DNA of 39,448 nt, taken from positions 4,705,001 to 4,744,448 of the forward strand of contig NC_008570.1 in assembly GCF_000014805.1 (NCBI RefSeq), in the 5' to 3' direction. Source of the stretch: Aeromonas hydrophila subsp. hydrophila ATCC 7966. Its GTDB lineage: Bacteria; Pseudomonadota; Gammaproteobacteria; Enterobacterales; Aeromonadaceae. Numbering within the stretch: position 1 is the stretch's first letter; each line of letters opens with the position of its first letter. The position numbers were made by a program, and so were the translations under genes. Positions 19,840 to 29,322 of the stretch are shown here, piece after piece. The notes under the pieces were generated by a model. That model was not told the DNA's origin and searched no databases. It saw nothing but the letters and a program-made list of their open reading frames with translations.

Positions 19840-20748
19840 TCACGTTTCTGACAGGCCAAAATAGCCCAATACCCGGTCCAAATCCGCCAAGTTCTCGTAA
19901 CTTATTACTAACTTACCGCTATCCTGTTTTCCCGGCTGAAGTTGTACCTGATTGCCAATTTTTTCTGAAATCTGGCGCTCGAGATAACCAAACTGGGGAT
20001 CACGGACGGGCTCGACCTTGGCTTTTGCCGGTTCCAGCGCTTTTTGCACCAGCTTCTCGGTATCTCGCACTGTCAGCCCCTTCTGGGCCACCAGTTTCGC
20101 CAGTTCGGACTGGGCCTGGCCGCTCAGCGCCAGCAGGGCACGGGCATGACCCATGTCGAGGTCGCCGTGCTCGACGAAGCGCTTCACGTCGTCGTTGAGC
20201 TGATTGAGGCGCAGCAGGTTGGTGACCGTGGTACGGGACTTGCCCACCGCCTCGGCCACCTGCTGATGGGTCAGTTCGAATTCGGTCAGCAGCCGCTGCA
20301 GGGCGACCGCCTCTTCGATGGCATTGAGATCCTCGCGCTGGATGTTCTCAATCAGCGCGATGGCGACGGCCGCCTCGTCAGGCACGTCCTTGACCAGGCA
20401 GGGCACCACCTCGAGGCGGGCCAGCTGGGAGGCACGCCAGCGCCGCTCACCGGCGATGATTTCGAAGGAGTGCTCGCCGAGCGGACGCACCACGATGGGC
20501 TGGATCACCCCCTGGGCACGGATGGAGTTGGCCAGATCTTCCAGCGCATCCTGCGACATATCCTTGCGCGGCTGGTACTTGCCGGATTGCAGCCACTCCA
20601 CCGGCAGCTTGCGCAGCTCGCCCTGGTTGGTCGGGGCCATGGCCTGCTCGGTGCGCTGGTCGCTCATCACCTGTTTCTGGCGCGCGGCCGTGCTGGTGCT
20701 GAGCAGAGCGTCCAGCCCCTTGCCCAGCCCACGTTTTTTCGGCGTCAT
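19840..20748 (-). CDS. parB: Chromosome partitioning protein ParB
   Basis: 302 residues. An N-terminal basic tail opens with KKRGLGKGLDALLS, the ParA-contacting start common to chromosomal ParB. The CTP-binding arginine patch is seen in EIIAGERRWRASQLARL. A helix-turn-helix follows (THQQVAEAVGKSRTTVTNL), then a C-terminal dimerisation domain. ParB loads on parS sites and works with ParA to segregate origins. The start overlaps the parA stop (ATGA). No perfect parS (TGTTTCACGTGAAACA) was seen in the window. Confidence 0.96.
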   Translation of the reverse strand: MTPKKRGLGKGLDALLSTSTAARQKQVMSDQRTEQAMAPTNQGELRKLPVEWLQSGKYQPRKDMSQDALEDLANSIRAQGVIQPIVVRPLGEHSFEIIAGERRWRASQLARLEVVPCLVKDVPDEAAVAIALIENIQREDLNAIEEAVALQRLLTEFELTHQQVAEAVGKSRTTVTNLLRLNQLNDDVKRFVEHGDLDMGHARALLALSGQAQSELAKLVAQKGLTVRDTEKLVQKALEPAKAKVEPVRDPQFGYLERQISEKIGNQVQLQPGKQDSGKLVISYENLADLDRVLGYFGLSET

Positions 20749-21548
20749 ATGCTCTCTCGGTCTGCGATGGTCACCTGACGTTCCTGCTCCTGACGGCGCA
20801 GGATCTCGCCAGCCAGAGCCAGATAGGCCTTGGCGCCCACCGATGATTTGTCATAGTGCATGGCCGGCGCACCGAAGCTCGGCGCCTCAGCCAGTCTTAC
20901 GTTGCGGGGAATGATGGTGCGATAGACCTTGTCCCCGAAGTGCTGTTTAAGCTGATCGGACACATCATTGGCCAGCCGGTTGCGGTGATCGAACATGGTG
21001 CGCAGCACCCCCTCGATCTTCAGCTCCGGGTTGACCACGGCTGCCAGCTTGCTGATGGTGTCGACCAGGGCGGTGAGCCCTTCCAGCGCATAGTATTCGC
21101 ACTGCATGGGCACCAGCACGGAGTCGGCGGCGGCCATGGCGTTGACGGTCAGCATGTTGAGAGAAGGCGGGCAGTCGATGAAGACGTAGTCGTATTTGTC
21201 CCGTACCGAGGCCAGCGCATTGCGCAGGCGGATCTCGCGGGCGAAGAATTCCATCAGCCGGATTTCGGCTGCGGTCACGTCGGCGTTGGCGGCGATCAGG
21301 TGATAGCCCCCGGAGGTTTCGGGGATGATCACCTCGCCGATGGGGGCGTCCTCGATCAGCAGCTCATAGGCGGTGCGCTCGACGTCGTACTTGTCGACAC
21401 CACTGCCCATGGTGGCATTGCCCTGCGGATCCAGATCGATCACCAGCACCTTGCGGCGGGTAGCGGCCATGGAGGCGGCCAAGTTCACACAGGTGGTGGT
21501 TTTACCCACTCCACCCTTCTGGTTGGCTATGGCGATGACTTTTCCCAC
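20745..21548 (-). CDS. parA: Chromosome partitioning ATPase ParA
   Basis: 267 residues from GTG at 21548, preceded by AGGGGA. The frame stays open upstream into rsmG, but the family begins with GKVIAIANQKGG, placing the start here. The deviant Walker A is KGGVGKTTTCVNLA with the signature lysine. DLDPQGNATMGSG and YVFIDCPPSLNMLTVNAM are the A' and Walker B boxes. It is a DNA-binding ATPase that positions ParB-parS complexes. It starts 8 bases after the rsmG stop and overlaps parB. Confidence 0.96.
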   Translation of the reverse strand: MGKVIAIANQKGGVGKTTTCVNLAASMAATRRKVLVIDLDPQGNATMGSGVDKYDVERTAYELLIEDAPIGEVIIPETSGGYHLIAANADVTAAEIRLMEFFAREIRLRNALASVRDKYDYVFIDCPPSLNMLTVNAMAAADSVLVPMQCEYYALEGLTALVDTISKLAAVVNPELKIEGVLRTMFDHRNRLANDVSDQLKQHFGDKVYRTIIPRNVRLAEAPSFGAPAMHYDKSSVGAKAYLALAGEILRRQEQERQVTIADRESI

Positions 21549-21556
21549 ACTGTCCC

Positions 21557-22210
21557 CTAAATGAAACTGCGACCCTGTTCGGGCTGGATATGTTTGAATT
21601 CCAGCAGATGACGTTCGCCTTCCAGCTCCGGTACCACCAGTTGATGGGAGGCGACCAGATGGATGTTGGCGGGCAACTGGGCCAGCTCCTGCTCGGGGAA
21701 TTGTCCCTTGAGCGCCAGGAAGCTGCCCTGGGCCGACGGCAGATGGTGACACCAGCTCAGCATGTCTTCCAGCGAGGCGAATGCCCGGCTCAGCACGCCG
21801 TCAAAACCGACCTCGGGCTGATACTCCTCGACCCTGGATTTGACCGGCGTCACGTTGGTCAAGCCCAGCTCCAGGATCACCTGGCGGATGAAGTTGATCC
21901 GCTTGCCCAGGCTGTCCAGCAGCACGAATTGCTTGTCCGGGTTGATGATCGCCAGCGGCAGGCCGGGCAGGCCCGGGCCGGTGCCCACATCGATGAAGCG
22001 CTCACCGTGCAGGTGCTGGCTCACCACCAGGCTGTCGAGGATATGCTTGACCAGCATGGCGTCCGGATCTCGTACCGAGGTGAGATTGTAAGCCTTGTTC
22101 CACTTGTGCAGCAACTCGACAAGCTGAACCAACTGGGTCTTTTGGGTATCGGTGATAACAATTCCGGCCTGCATGAGCAGGCCGTTCAATCTTTCCAGCA
22201 TGTTTTGCAA
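21557..22210 (-). CDS. rsmG: 16S rRNA (guanine-527-N7)-methyltransferase RsmG
   Basis: Up to 217 residues. The SAM-binding motif is [18 protein letters not shown], preceded by [15 protein letters not shown], both diagnostic. Two starts are possible. TTG at 22210 has GAGGAT at good distance. ATG at 22201 ([14 protein letters not shown]) aligns better with the E. coli N-terminus but is 16 bases from that site. It methylates G527 of 16S rRNA. It lies just after mnmG and before parA, the standard order. Confidence 0.95.
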   Translation of the reverse strand: MQNMLERLNGLLMQAGIVITDTQKTQLVQLVELLHKWNKAYNLTSVRDPDAMLVKHILDSLVVSQHLHGERFIDVGTGPGLPGLPLAIINPDKQFVLLDSLGKRINFIRQVILELGLTNVTPVKSRVEEYQPEVGFDGVLSRAFASLEDMLSWCHHLPSAQGSFLALKGQFPEQELAQLPANIHLVASHQLVVPELEGERHLLEFKHIQPEQGRSFI

Positions 22211-22221
22211 CGGTAGGATCC

Positions 22222-24111
22222 TCAGGCGGTTTTACGCAGCAGGCCGTGTTTTTTCAGATGAACCAGCAGGATGGAGATGGCCGCCGGGGTGATGCCGGAG
22301 ATGCGGGACGCCTGACCTATGGTCTGCGGCTTGGCATCGTTGAGCTTGGCGATCACCTCGTTGGAGAGGCCGTTGACGTCGCGGTAGTTCATGTCCAGCG
22401 GCAACAGGGTGTTCTCGTTGCGCAGCTGCTTCTCCACTTCGTCGTGCTGGCGCTCGATGTAGCCGGCGTACTTGATCTGGATCTCCACCTGATCGGCGGC
22501 TGCCGTATCGGGCAGGGCCGGACCGACCCCCTCGATGGCCATCAGGGCGTCATAAGTCACCTCGGGGCGACGCAGCAGCTCTTCCAGGCTCTGCTCGCGG
22601 GTCAACGGGGTGTTGACCAGGGCATTGACGGCTTCCAGCGACGGATGCTGCGGGTGGATCCAGGTCGAGCGCATGCGCTGACGCTCCTGCTCCACCTGCT
22701 CCATCTTGGCGTTGAACTTGCCCCAGCGCTCGTCGTCCACCAGACCCAGTTCACGGCCGATGCCGGTCAGACGCAGGTCGGCGTTGTCTTCGCGCAGCAG
22801 CAGGCGATATTCGGCGCGGCTGGTGAACATGCGGTAGGGCTCGCGAGTCCCCAGGGTGGAGAGATCGTCCATCATCACGCCGATGTAGGCCTGATCCCGG
22901 CGCGGATGCCAGGCATCTTTCTCCTGCGCCCGCAGACCGGCGTTCAGACCGGCCAGCAGACCCTGAGCGGCCGCCTCTTCATAGCCGGTGGTGCCATTGA
23001 TCTGGCCGGCGAAGAACAGGTTTGGAATGCACTTGCTCTCCATGTTGGCCTTGAGATCCCGCGGATCGAAAAAGTCATATTCGATGGCGTAGCCGGGACG
23101 GGTGATGTGGGCATTCTCGAAGCCGCGCACGGAACGGACGATCTGCACCTGCACGTCGAACGGCAGGCTGGTGGAGATCCCGTTCGGGTAGAGTTCGTGG
23201 GTGGTCAGGCCTTCCGGCTCGACGAAGATCTGGTGCGCCGTCTTGTCGGCAAAACGGGTGATCTTGTCCTCGATCGACGGGCAGTAACGCGGCCCAATCC
23301 CCTCGATCACCCCGGCGTACATGGGGCTGCGATCCAGGTTGTTGCGGATCACCTCGTGGGTGCGCTCGTTGGTATGGGTAACGTAGCAGGGCACCTGACG
23401 CGGGTGCTGGCTGGCGTCGCCGATGAAGGAGAAGACCGGGCGCGGATCGTCACCGTACTGGGCCTGCATCACAGATAAATCGACGCTGCGGGCATCGATG
23501 CGCGGCGGTGTGCCGGTCTTGAGACGATCGATGCGCAGCGGCAGTTCCCGCAGGCGCTGGGCGAGGGCGATCGAGGGAGGATCCCCGGCGCGGCCGCCCT
23601 TGTAGTTCTCCATCCCGATGTGGATCAGACCGTTCAGGAAGGTGCCGACCGTCAGTACTACCGTCTTGCCACTGATGCGGATCCCGCTCTGGGTGACCAC
23701 GCCGGCAACCCGATCCCCGTCCATGATCAGATCGTCACAGGCCTGCTGGAAGATCTTCAGGTTGGGGTAGTTCTCCAGCATCTGACGTACGACGGCCTTG
23801 TACAGCAGGCGATCCGCCTGGGCACGGGTGGCGCGCACTGCCGGTCCCTTGGAGGAGTTGAGGGTGCGGAACTGGATCCCGCCAAGATCGATGGCGCGTG
23901 CCATGATCCCGCCGAGGGCATCTACTTCCTTGACCAGGTGTCCCTTGCCGATCCCGCCGATCGCCGGATTACAGGACATGTGTCCCAGCGTATCGATATT
24001 GTGGGTCAACAACAGGGTGTTCAGCCCCATCCGGGCTGCCGCTGTTGCTGCTTCGGTTCCTGCATGACCGCCGCCAACGACGATCACATCAAATTGTTCA
24101 TGGTATTGCAT
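22222..24111 (-). CDS. mnmG: tRNA uridine-5-carboxymethylaminomethyl modification enzyme MnmG (GidA)
   Basis: 629 residues, E. coli length. The FAD-binding motif [19 protein letters not shown] sits at residues 12-30, and [22 protein letters not shown] is the conserved GidA block. The C-terminus ending in [20 protein letters not shown] is family-typical. It works with MnmE (encoded at 33082-34443) to install the cmnm5 group on U34 of certain tRNAs. It reads away from oriC. A TAGAAT-like -10 lies at 24173-24178 upstream. Confidence 0.98.
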   Translation of the reverse strand: MQYHEQFDVIVVGGGHAGTEAATAAARMGLNTLLLTHNIDTLGHMSCNPAIGGIGKGHLVKEVDALGGIMARAIDLGGIQFRTLNSSKGPAVRATRAQADRLLYKAVVRQMLENYPNLKIFQQACDDLIMDGDRVAGVVTQSGIRISGKTVVLTVGTFLNGLIHIGMENYKGGRAGDPPSIALAQRLRELPLRIDRLKTGTPPRIDARSVDLSVMQAQYGDDPRPVFSFIGDASQHPRQVPCYVTHTNERTHEVIRNNLDRSPMYAGVIEGIGPRYCPSIEDKITRFADKTAHQIFVEPEGLTTHELYPNGISTSLPFDVQVQIVRSVRGFENAHITRPGYAIEYDFFDPRDLKANMESKCIPNLFFAGQINGTTGYEEAAAQGLLAGLNAGLRAQEKDAWHPRRDQAYIGVMMDDLSTLGTREPYRMFTSRAEYRLLLREDNADLRLTGIGRELGLVDDERWGKFNAKMEQVEQERQRMRSTWIHPQHPSLEAVNALVNTPLTREQSLEELLRRPEVTYDALMAIEGVGPALPDTAAADQVEIQIKYAGYIERQHDEVEKQLRNENTLLPLDMNYRDVNGLSNEVIAKLNDAKPQTIGQASRISGITPAAISILLVHLKKHGLLRKTA

Positions 24112-24243
24112 TGGGGATCACCTTGATCTGCACGCCTGAAGATCTTTATTTGCCTGGGCTGAAGGGCGGAACATTCTATCTGTTTCACGCCCTGAGGGGA
24201 ACGTCTACTTAGCGTTCAGTATGGAGGAAGGATCCACTAAATA

Positions 24244-24293
24244 GATCTTAAGGATCTTTAGATCGATCTTTTATTGGATCTTTTATTAGGATC
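24244..24293. repeat. oriC duplex-unwinding element: tandem AT-rich 13-mers
   Basis: In-register 13-mers GATCTTTAGATCG (24253-24265), GATCTTTTATTGG (24265-24277) and GATCTTTTATTAG (24277-24289). An earlier GATCTT unit starts at 24244. The last differs by one base from the E. coli right 13-mer (GATCTCTTATTAG). DnaA opens this region first. Confidence 0.9.
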
Positions 24294-24580
24294 CGCCACT
24301 TCTGTTGATAAGCACTTTTTGATCATAAAGATCATCGTGTTAAAGACGATCCCAGGTTGTGGAAAAGCTTGGATCCTGGCCCGGTGAACTGGGGGATAAC
24401 AAGGGTTTTTATACACAGAGGCTTGCCGCTCTGGATCTCATACATGGATAACTATAGGTTTTACAGAGTTTTACACCATAGTTATACACATTTCTCGGCG
24501 GCATTGTGGGTAACAGCGTAGAACAACTTATCCGGATCCATCTGTTAATAACCTAGTGGATAGCGATCTGGGGATAAGCG

Positions 24581-24612
24581 GGGAGATCAAGGCCTTTTTT
24601 ACCGGATCTCCC
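24581..24612. repeat. Inverted repeat between oriC and the mioC stop
   Basis: 8-bp arms GGGAGATC (24581-24588) and GATCTCCC (24605-24612) with a 16-base spacer containing six T. It could slow mioC transcription before it enters oriC. It lacks a proper U-tract on the minus strand, so it is not a clear terminator. Confidence 0.4.
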
Positions 24613-24620
24613 GCTCCCGT

Positions 24621-25070
24621 TCAGGCGATCAATGCCAACCAGTCCCGGATCCAGCCTTCAGCGGCATCTTCCGGGATCTCGTGCTGGGTCACGTCGATGT
24701 CGAGACGATCTCCAATCCGGCTGGCGCCGCACTCCGCCAACAGTCGATCCAGCGTTTTGCCGCCCTGGCAAAAGGTGTCATAACTGCTATCACCCAGCGC
24801 GATCACGCCATATTTCAATGTTTTAAGATCCGGATGCTGCTCGGCAAGATCCTTGGCGAAGGGCTGCAGGTTGTCCGGCACATCGCCGGCGCCGTGGGTA
24901 GAGGTGACCACCAGCAGTATGGCTTCGGGCTCGGCGAGCACCTCGGCCAGGCTGGCCGGATTATGGATCTCGGCCTGATGGCCTGCTTGTTCCAGCAAGC
25001 TGGCGACGTGGTCTGCGACATATTCGGCGGCTCCCAGCATGGAACCGACGACGAGATTGAGTTTGGCCAT
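24621..25070 (-). CDS. mioC: Flavodoxin-like protein MioC
   Basis: 149 residues from the ATG at 25070 (MAKLNLVVGSMLGAAEYVAD), preceded by AGGA. Upstream codons in the frame cross the DnaA boxes and are not used. The flavodoxin FMN-binding features are GSMLGAAE (phosphate loop), TSTHGAGDVPDN and the 90s-region LGDSSYDTFCQGGK. In E. coli MioC is an FMN protein reported to support biotin synthase activity, and its promoter is DnaA-repressed with transcription running into oriC. The same geometry is seen here. Confidence 0.95.
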   Translation of the reverse strand: MAKLNLVVGSMLGAAEYVADHVASLLEQAGHQAEIHNPASLAEVLAEPEAILLVVTSTHGAGDVPDNLQPFAKDLAEQHPDLKTLKYGVIALGDSSYDTFCQGGKTLDRLLAECGASRIGDRLDIDVTQHEIPEDAAEGWIRDWLALIA

Positions 25071-25127
25071 GGAATGGATCCTGATTTCAGACGAAGCGAG
25101 GGAAAGCCGGATTCTACCGCCAAAGGG

Positions 25128-25159
25128 TGTGGATAAATATGGATAAAGCTTGGGGATAA
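25128..25159 (-). promoter_or_regulatory. DnaA-box cluster upstream of mioC
   Basis: Three boxes in the same orientation: TTATCCACA (25128-25136, perfect consensus), TTATCCATA (25138-25146) and TTATCCCCA (25151-25159). They lie 58-89 bases upstream of the mioC ATG, matching the DnaA-controlled mioC promoter of E. coli. Confidence 0.85.
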
Positions 25160-25302
25160 TGGATCCTCGGTGCTTTTTGCCCATCAATGGGGATCCCCGA
25201 TGCTCCGTTGACGCCTTCTTGCCGACTGGCAGAAAAAGATCTGTTCCGCCTCTTCATATGCTGCTCAATCGACGCCTTGATACGTTAAGTAACAATGCAG
25301 AT

Positions 25303-25321
25303 GCAAATGATTAGCAATTAT
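25303..25321 (+). promoter_or_regulatory. Possible Fur box upstream of the siderophore receptor
   Basis: GCAAATGATTAGCAATTAT matches only about 11 of 19 positions of the Fur consensus, though it has the A/T-rich NAT-type repeats. It lies 132 bases before the receptor start, where iron control would be expected. Confidence 0.4.
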
Positions 25322-25453
25322 TGAATCGATTCGATCATGGCTCCTGTAGTAGCATGTCGCTGCTTTATTCGCCTGAGGAACCGGGCTACCGGCATGACCG
25401 GGCACCAATAATAAGAAATCAGAAACAACTCATTGATATTTGAGACACTTACT

Positions 25454-27562
25454 ATGATTGCGCAAAAAGACACCCCCATCGCAGCAATGCGAAAGAGAGG
25501 CGCACAGCAACTGTTGCCGCTCTCCTGCCTGTTGGCCAGCCTGCCCGTGCTGGCGGCCGAACAACCGAAAGAGCTGCCCAAGGCCAGCGAGACCATGGTG
25601 GTCACCGGCACCGCCATGAAGGTGGAAGTGCCGATGGCCGAGACGCCTCGCGCCGTCTCCGTGGTCAACCGCGAGGATCTGGATCAGCACGCCGTGCAGC
25701 AGCTTGACGAGTCCCTGCGCTACCGCTCCGGCGTGCTCAGCGGCCTCTATGGCTCCGACAACAATACCGACTGGTTCAAGGTGCGTGGCTTCGATGCCGC
25801 CTCCTATCTGGACGGCAACCGCCTGTTCGGCACCGGTTACTATGTCTGGACGCCGGAGCCGTTCGGCCTGGAGAGCGTGGAAGTGCTGAAAGGGCCGGCC
25901 TCGATCCTCTACGGCGAGGCACCTCCGGGCGGCGTGATCAATGCCATCAGCAAACGGCCGACCGCCACCCCGCAGGGGCTGCTGGATCTGCAGCTCGGCA
26001 GCCGGGATCACCGTCAGATCGGGGTGGATGTCTCCGATGCGCTGACCGACAACAGCCGCTACCGCATGGTTGCTCTTTATAAAGAGCGTGACGGCGTACT
26101 GGACGGCACCTACAACGATCGCGTCTATCTGGCGCCGAGCGTGACCTTCGAGCTCTCGGATCGTACCAGCCTGACCCTGCTGGCCAGCTTCCTGCACGAC
26201 GAAGGGGTGCCGACCAACGGCTTCTTCCCGGTTTACGGCACCCTCAATACCAGTGGTGGCCAGATCGATCCCAGCACCAACCTGAGCCAGCCGGATTATG
26301 ATCGCAACCGCAACACGCAGATCTCCACCGGTTACGAGCTGGCCCACCAGCTCAACCAGACCTGGGAGTTCAAGCAGAACGTCCGCTTCAACTACAACGA
26401 TCTGCTGCTGCGCCAGACCTATATCTTCCCGACCTATGAAGGCACTACCGCCTTCCGTGGCCTGGTTTACCGTGATGGCAATACCAAGAGTGCCACCATG
26501 GACAACCAGATGGTGGGTTACTGGAACACTGACAGCACCGAGCAGACCCTACTGCTGGGGGTGGATCTGCAGCGCCATGTCAATGAAGGTCAGGAAGCCG
26601 ACAACTACGGCATGGGCTCCATCAATACCATGAACCCGGATTACAGCGGCTTCCCCGGTTTTGATGAATCCACCGCCACCCATCAGAAGAGCACCAAGGG
26701 CCAGAGCGGCCTCTACGCCCAGCACCAGATCCGCTGGGACGATCGCTGGTTGCTGACCGGCGGCGGTCGCTTCGACTACGTGGAGACCCACAACATCAGC
26801 GAAGCCAAGGGCAAGAACGAGAAGCAGTATGATCACGAGCTCTCCCTCTCCGGCAGCCTGATGTACCTGGCCGACAACGGTCTCTCTCCTTATATTGCCT
26901 ATGCCGAGTCGTTCGAGGTGCTACCGGGGATCGACCCCAACACCAGCCAATCCTACAAGCCGCTCAAGGGCACCCTGTACGAGACCGGCGTCAAGTACGC
27001 GCCTAGCTTCCTCGATGGCTACATCAACCTAGCCCTGTTCGATCTGGAGCAGACCAACTCGCTGGTCTCCACCGGTTCCGGCCAGCAGACCCAGGCCGGT
27101 GAAGTGACCTCCCAGGGGGTCGAGCTGGAAGGGAGCGTGCAGGCCACCGAGGCGTTGCGCCTGACCGCCGCCTACACCTATACCGATGCCAAGACCAACG
27201 ACACCGGCAAGGGCGATCGCCGTGCCAGTCTGATCCCGCGCCACCAGGCCTCCTTCTGGGGCAACTACAAGGTGCAGCAGGGGCCGGTCTCCGGTCTGGA
27301 GCTGGGTAGCGGCGTGCGCTACGTCGGCTCCAGCGTCGGCATCGGTGCCGTGAATGCGGACTACACCCCCATCTACGGCTCGGCCGAGGTGCCGGCCCAT
27401 ACCGTGTGGGATGCGATGATCGGGTATGACTTTGCCAAGAACTGGCGGGCTCAGCTCAACGTCAACAACCTGCTGGGTGATACCTACGTGGCCAGCTGCG
27501 ACTACTACTGCTACTACGGCGAGCCGCGCAGCGTAGTGGGCAGCATCAACTACCGCTGGTAA
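25454..27562 (+). CDS. TonB-dependent ferric siderophore receptor (hydroxamate/FhuA-FoxA type)
   Basis: 702 residues from the ATG at 25454; another ATG at 25487 ([10 protein letters not shown]) is possible and would give a more compact signal peptide. The signal sequence ends near LPVLAAEQ (residue 35). A TonB box ETMVVTG lies at residues 46-52. The plug domain includes [19 protein letters not shown], and the rest is a beta-barrel ending in a C-terminal aromatic (NYRW). A CxxxC pair (C682, C686) in [14 protein letters not shown] resembles the C-terminal segment of FhuA/FoxA-type receptors. It would import a ferric siderophore, probably hydroxamate given the fhuCDB genes downstream. It depends on TonB; the TonB2 operon is 22 kb away. 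The ligand is not identifiable from sequence. Confidence 0.92.
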   Translation: MIAQKDTPIAAMRKRGAQQLLPLSCLLASLPVLAAEQPKELPKASETMVVTGTAMKVEVPMAETPRAVSVVNREDLDQHAVQQLDESLRYRSGVLSGLYGSDNNTDWFKVRGFDAASYLDGNRLFGTGYYVWTPEPFGLESVEVLKGPASILYGEAPPGGVINAISKRPTATPQGLLDLQLGSRDHRQIGVDVSDALTDNSRYRMVALYKERDGVLDGTYNDRVYLAPSVTFELSDRTSLTLLASFLHDEGVPTNGFFPVYGTLNTSGGQIDPSTNLSQPDYDRNRNTQISTGYELAHQLNQTWEFKQNVRFNYNDLLLRQTYIFPTYEGTTAFRGLVYRDGNTKSATMDNQMVGYWNTDSTEQTLLLGVDLQRHVNEGQEADNYGMGSINTMNPDYSGFPGFDESTATHQKSTKGQSGLYAQHQIRWDDRWLLTGGGRFDYVETHNISEAKGKNEKQYDHELSLSGSLMYLADNGLSPYIAYAESFEVLPGIDPNTSQSYKPLKGTLYETGVKYAPSFLDGYINLALFDLEQTNSLVSTGSGQQTQAGEVTSQGVELEGSVQATEALRLTAAYTYTDAKTNDTGKGDRRASLIPRHQASFWGNYKVQQGPVSGLELGSGVRYVGSSVGIGAVNADYTPIYGSAEVPAHTVWDAMIGYDFAKNWRAQLNVNNLLGDTYVASCDYYCYYGEPRSVVGSINYRW

Positions 27563-27570
27563 TCGAAGTG

Positions 27571-27600
27571 GGGCGGGAATTGGGTTCCCGCCCTTCTTTT
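27571..27600 (+). terminator. Terminator after the siderophore receptor
   Basis: Stem GGGCGGGAA (27571-27579), loop TTGGG, stem TTCCCGCCC (27585-27593), followed by TTCTTTT. It makes transcription of the downstream exporter and fhuCDB lower than the receptor, or separate from it. Confidence 0.88.
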
Positions 27601-27641
27601 CACCTGCAGCTGCTCTGATCTCTCTGGAATACCGGTCCGTT

Positions 27642-29300
27642 ATGGAACTCTTGTCTCTGGTTTATCGCCAATATCGTTGGCCCTTCATCGCCATTACCCT
27701 GCTCAGCCTGCTCAGTGCCGTCAGCGGGATTGGTGTCATTGCCTTTATCAATCAGTCTCTCGTCGAATCAGTCGGCGATCCGCTGCCGGTGCTCGGTCAG
27801 CTGATCGGCCTCATCTTATTGCTGCTGGTGATCACGCTCGGCTCTCAGCTGGCGCTGACCACCCTCGGCCATCATTTCGTCTACCGGCTGCGCGGCCGCC
27901 TGCTCAAGCAGTTGCTGGATACCGATGTCGCCCGCCTGCGCCAGATTGGCCAGGGGCCGCTGCTGGCCTCCCTCTCCAGCGACATCGGCCAGATCACCAT
28001 CGCCTTCGTGCGCCTGCCGGAGCTGGTGCAGGGGCTGGTGCTCACCCTGGGGTCGGCCCTCTACCTCGGCTGGCTGTCGCCGGCCCTGCTCGGCGTCACC
28101 ACCCTCTGGGTCACCTTCACCATGGTGGTGGGCTGGCTGCTGGTGAACCGGGTCTATCGCCATCTCTCCCACATGCGTCAGGCCGAGGATCGGCTCTATC
28201 AGAACTATCAGGCCATCATAGCCGGCAGCAAGGAGCTGGCGCTCAACCGCGAGCGGGCCCACTTCGTTTACCACCAGCTTTATCAGCAGAATGCGCAGGA
28301 CTACCGCCAGCAGATCATCCGCGCCGACACCTATCACCTGAGTGCGGTGAACTGGTCGAATATCATGATGCTGGGGGCCATCGGCCTGGTCTTCTTCCTG
28401 GCCAACGGGCTGGGTTGGGCCGACACCCAGGTGGCCGCCACCTTCGCGCTGACCCTGCTGTTCCTGCGTACCCCCTTGCTGCAGGGCATTGGCGCATTGC
28501 CGACCCTGCTCTCCGCCCAGGTGGCGTTCGACAAGATTGCGGCGCTCAATCTGGCCGCGCCGGACGCCGACTTCCCGCTGCCGTCCGCGCCTCGCGGCTG
28601 GCAGCGCATCGAGCTGGAGCAGGTGAGCTTTCACTATCAGGGGGAGGGCGGCTTTGCCGTCGGCCCGATCAACCTCACCATCGAAAAGGGGGAGCAGATC
28701 TTCATCATCGGTGGCAACGGCTCCGGCAAGTCGACCCTGGCCATGCTGCTGACCGGCCTCTATCAGCCGGTAGCGGGCCGGATCCTGCTGGATGGGGAGC
28801 CGGTCACCGATCGCAACGCCTATCTGGCGCTCTTTTCCGCCATCTTCACCGACTATCACCTGTTCCAGCACCTGCTGGGGCCGGAACCCAAGGATGAGCT
28901 GGTGGCCGAGTGGCTGGAGCGGCTGCAGATGGGCAGCAAGCTCACCATCGAAGATGGCTTCATCGCCGATATCGACCTCTCCCAGGGGCAGCGCAAGCGG
29001 GTCGCCCTGCTGCTGGCGCTGGCCGAGCAGCGCGAGGTGATGTTGTTCGACGAGTGGGCCGCGGATCAGGATCCCCAGTTCCGCCGCATCTTCTATCAGC
29101 TGCTGCTGCCGCGCCTGAAGGAGATGGGCAAGACCGTGATCGCCATCAGCCACGACGATCTCTACTTCTCCCAGGCCGACCGCCTGCTGGAGATGCGCCA
29201 GGGCCGGCTCAGCGAGCTGACCGGCGAGCGGCGCGAGCAGGTGAGCCGCGATGCGGTCGCCCATCTGGATTGTGACTTGAATGCAGAGGTGCCGGTTTAA
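27642..29300 (+). CDS. PvdE/SyrD/YojI-type ABC exporter (fused membrane and ATPase domains)
   Basis: 552 residues, the size of PvdE and YojI. About six membrane segments fill residues 15-290 (for example [20 protein letters not shown]). The ATPase domain has Walker [10 protein letters not shown] (357-365), signature LSQGQ (446-450), Walker B VMLFDE (466-471) and switch histidine H504. The family (cyclic-peptide transporters) exports peptides or siderophore precursors: PvdE moves pyoverdine precursor and YojI exports microcin J25. Here it sits between a siderophore receptor and an importer, without siderophore synthesis genes in the window. It may export a siderophore or recycle one after iron removal. 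The substrate is unknown. Confidence 0.88.
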   Translation: MELLSLVYRQYRWPFIAITLLSLLSAVSGIGVIAFINQSLVESVGDPLPVLGQLIGLILLLLVITLGSQLALTTLGHHFVYRLRGRLLKQLLDTDVARLRQIGQGPLLASLSSDIGQITIAFVRLPELVQGLVLTLGSALYLGWLSPALLGVTTLWVTFTMVVGWLLVNRVYRHLSHMRQAEDRLYQNYQAIIAGSKELALNRERAHFVYHQLYQQNAQDYRQQIIRADTYHLSAVNWSNIMMLGAIGLVFFLANGLGWADTQVAATFALTLLFLRTPLLQGIGALPTLLSAQVAFDKIAALNLAAPDADFPLPSAPRGWQRIELEQVSFHYQGEGGFAVGPINLTIEKGEQIFIIGGNGSGKSTLAMLLTGLYQPVAGRILLDGEPVTDRNAYLALFSAIFTDYHLFQHLLGPEPKDELVAEWLERLQMGSKLTIEDGFIADIDLSQGQRKRVALLLALAEQREVMLFDEWAADQDPQFRRIFYQLLLPRLKEMGKTVIAISHDDLYFSQADRLLEMRQGRLSELTGERREQVSRDAVAHLDCDLNAEVPV

Positions 29301-29322
29301 ACCCGGCCAACAGGAACCGCTT

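Larger units (their letters stand above)
24112..24620. other. oriC: Chromosomal replication origin oriC (between mnmG and mioC)
   Basis: A non-coding 509-bp stretch in the gidA-oriC-mioC position. I count about 18 GATC sites, where about two would be expected by chance, and an AT-rich 13-mer array beside mnmG. DnaA-box-like 9-mers include: TTATCAACA (24303-24311, minus, where E. coli R1 lies), TTTTCCACA (24358-24366, minus), TTATACACA (24409-24417 and 24482-24490, plus) and TTATCCCCA (24569-24577, minus). Weaker ones are at 24391-24399, 24443-24451, 24528-24536 and 24555-24563. No perfect TTATCCACA is present. Confidence 0.95.
25071..25453. promoter_or_regulatory. mioC / siderophore receptor divergent intergenic region
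   Basis: 383 bases with no gene seen. Its left end holds the DnaA-box cluster and the mioC start signals, and the middle a candidate Fur box. Several GATC sites continue from oriC. The right third has no recognisable element. The receptor ATG at 25454 has only a weak ribosome-binding site. Confidence 0.7.

Noticed and set aside
24181..24189. TGTTTCACG, the first half of a parS site
   Set aside because: The second half (GTGAAACA) is absent, so it is not a convincing ParB site. No other parS was found in the window.
25188..25453. Possible small gene between mioC and the siderophore receptor
   Set aside because: No frame with a ribosome-binding site and coding character was seen; the leftward frame over 25318-25668 overlaps the receptor and looks like a shadow.
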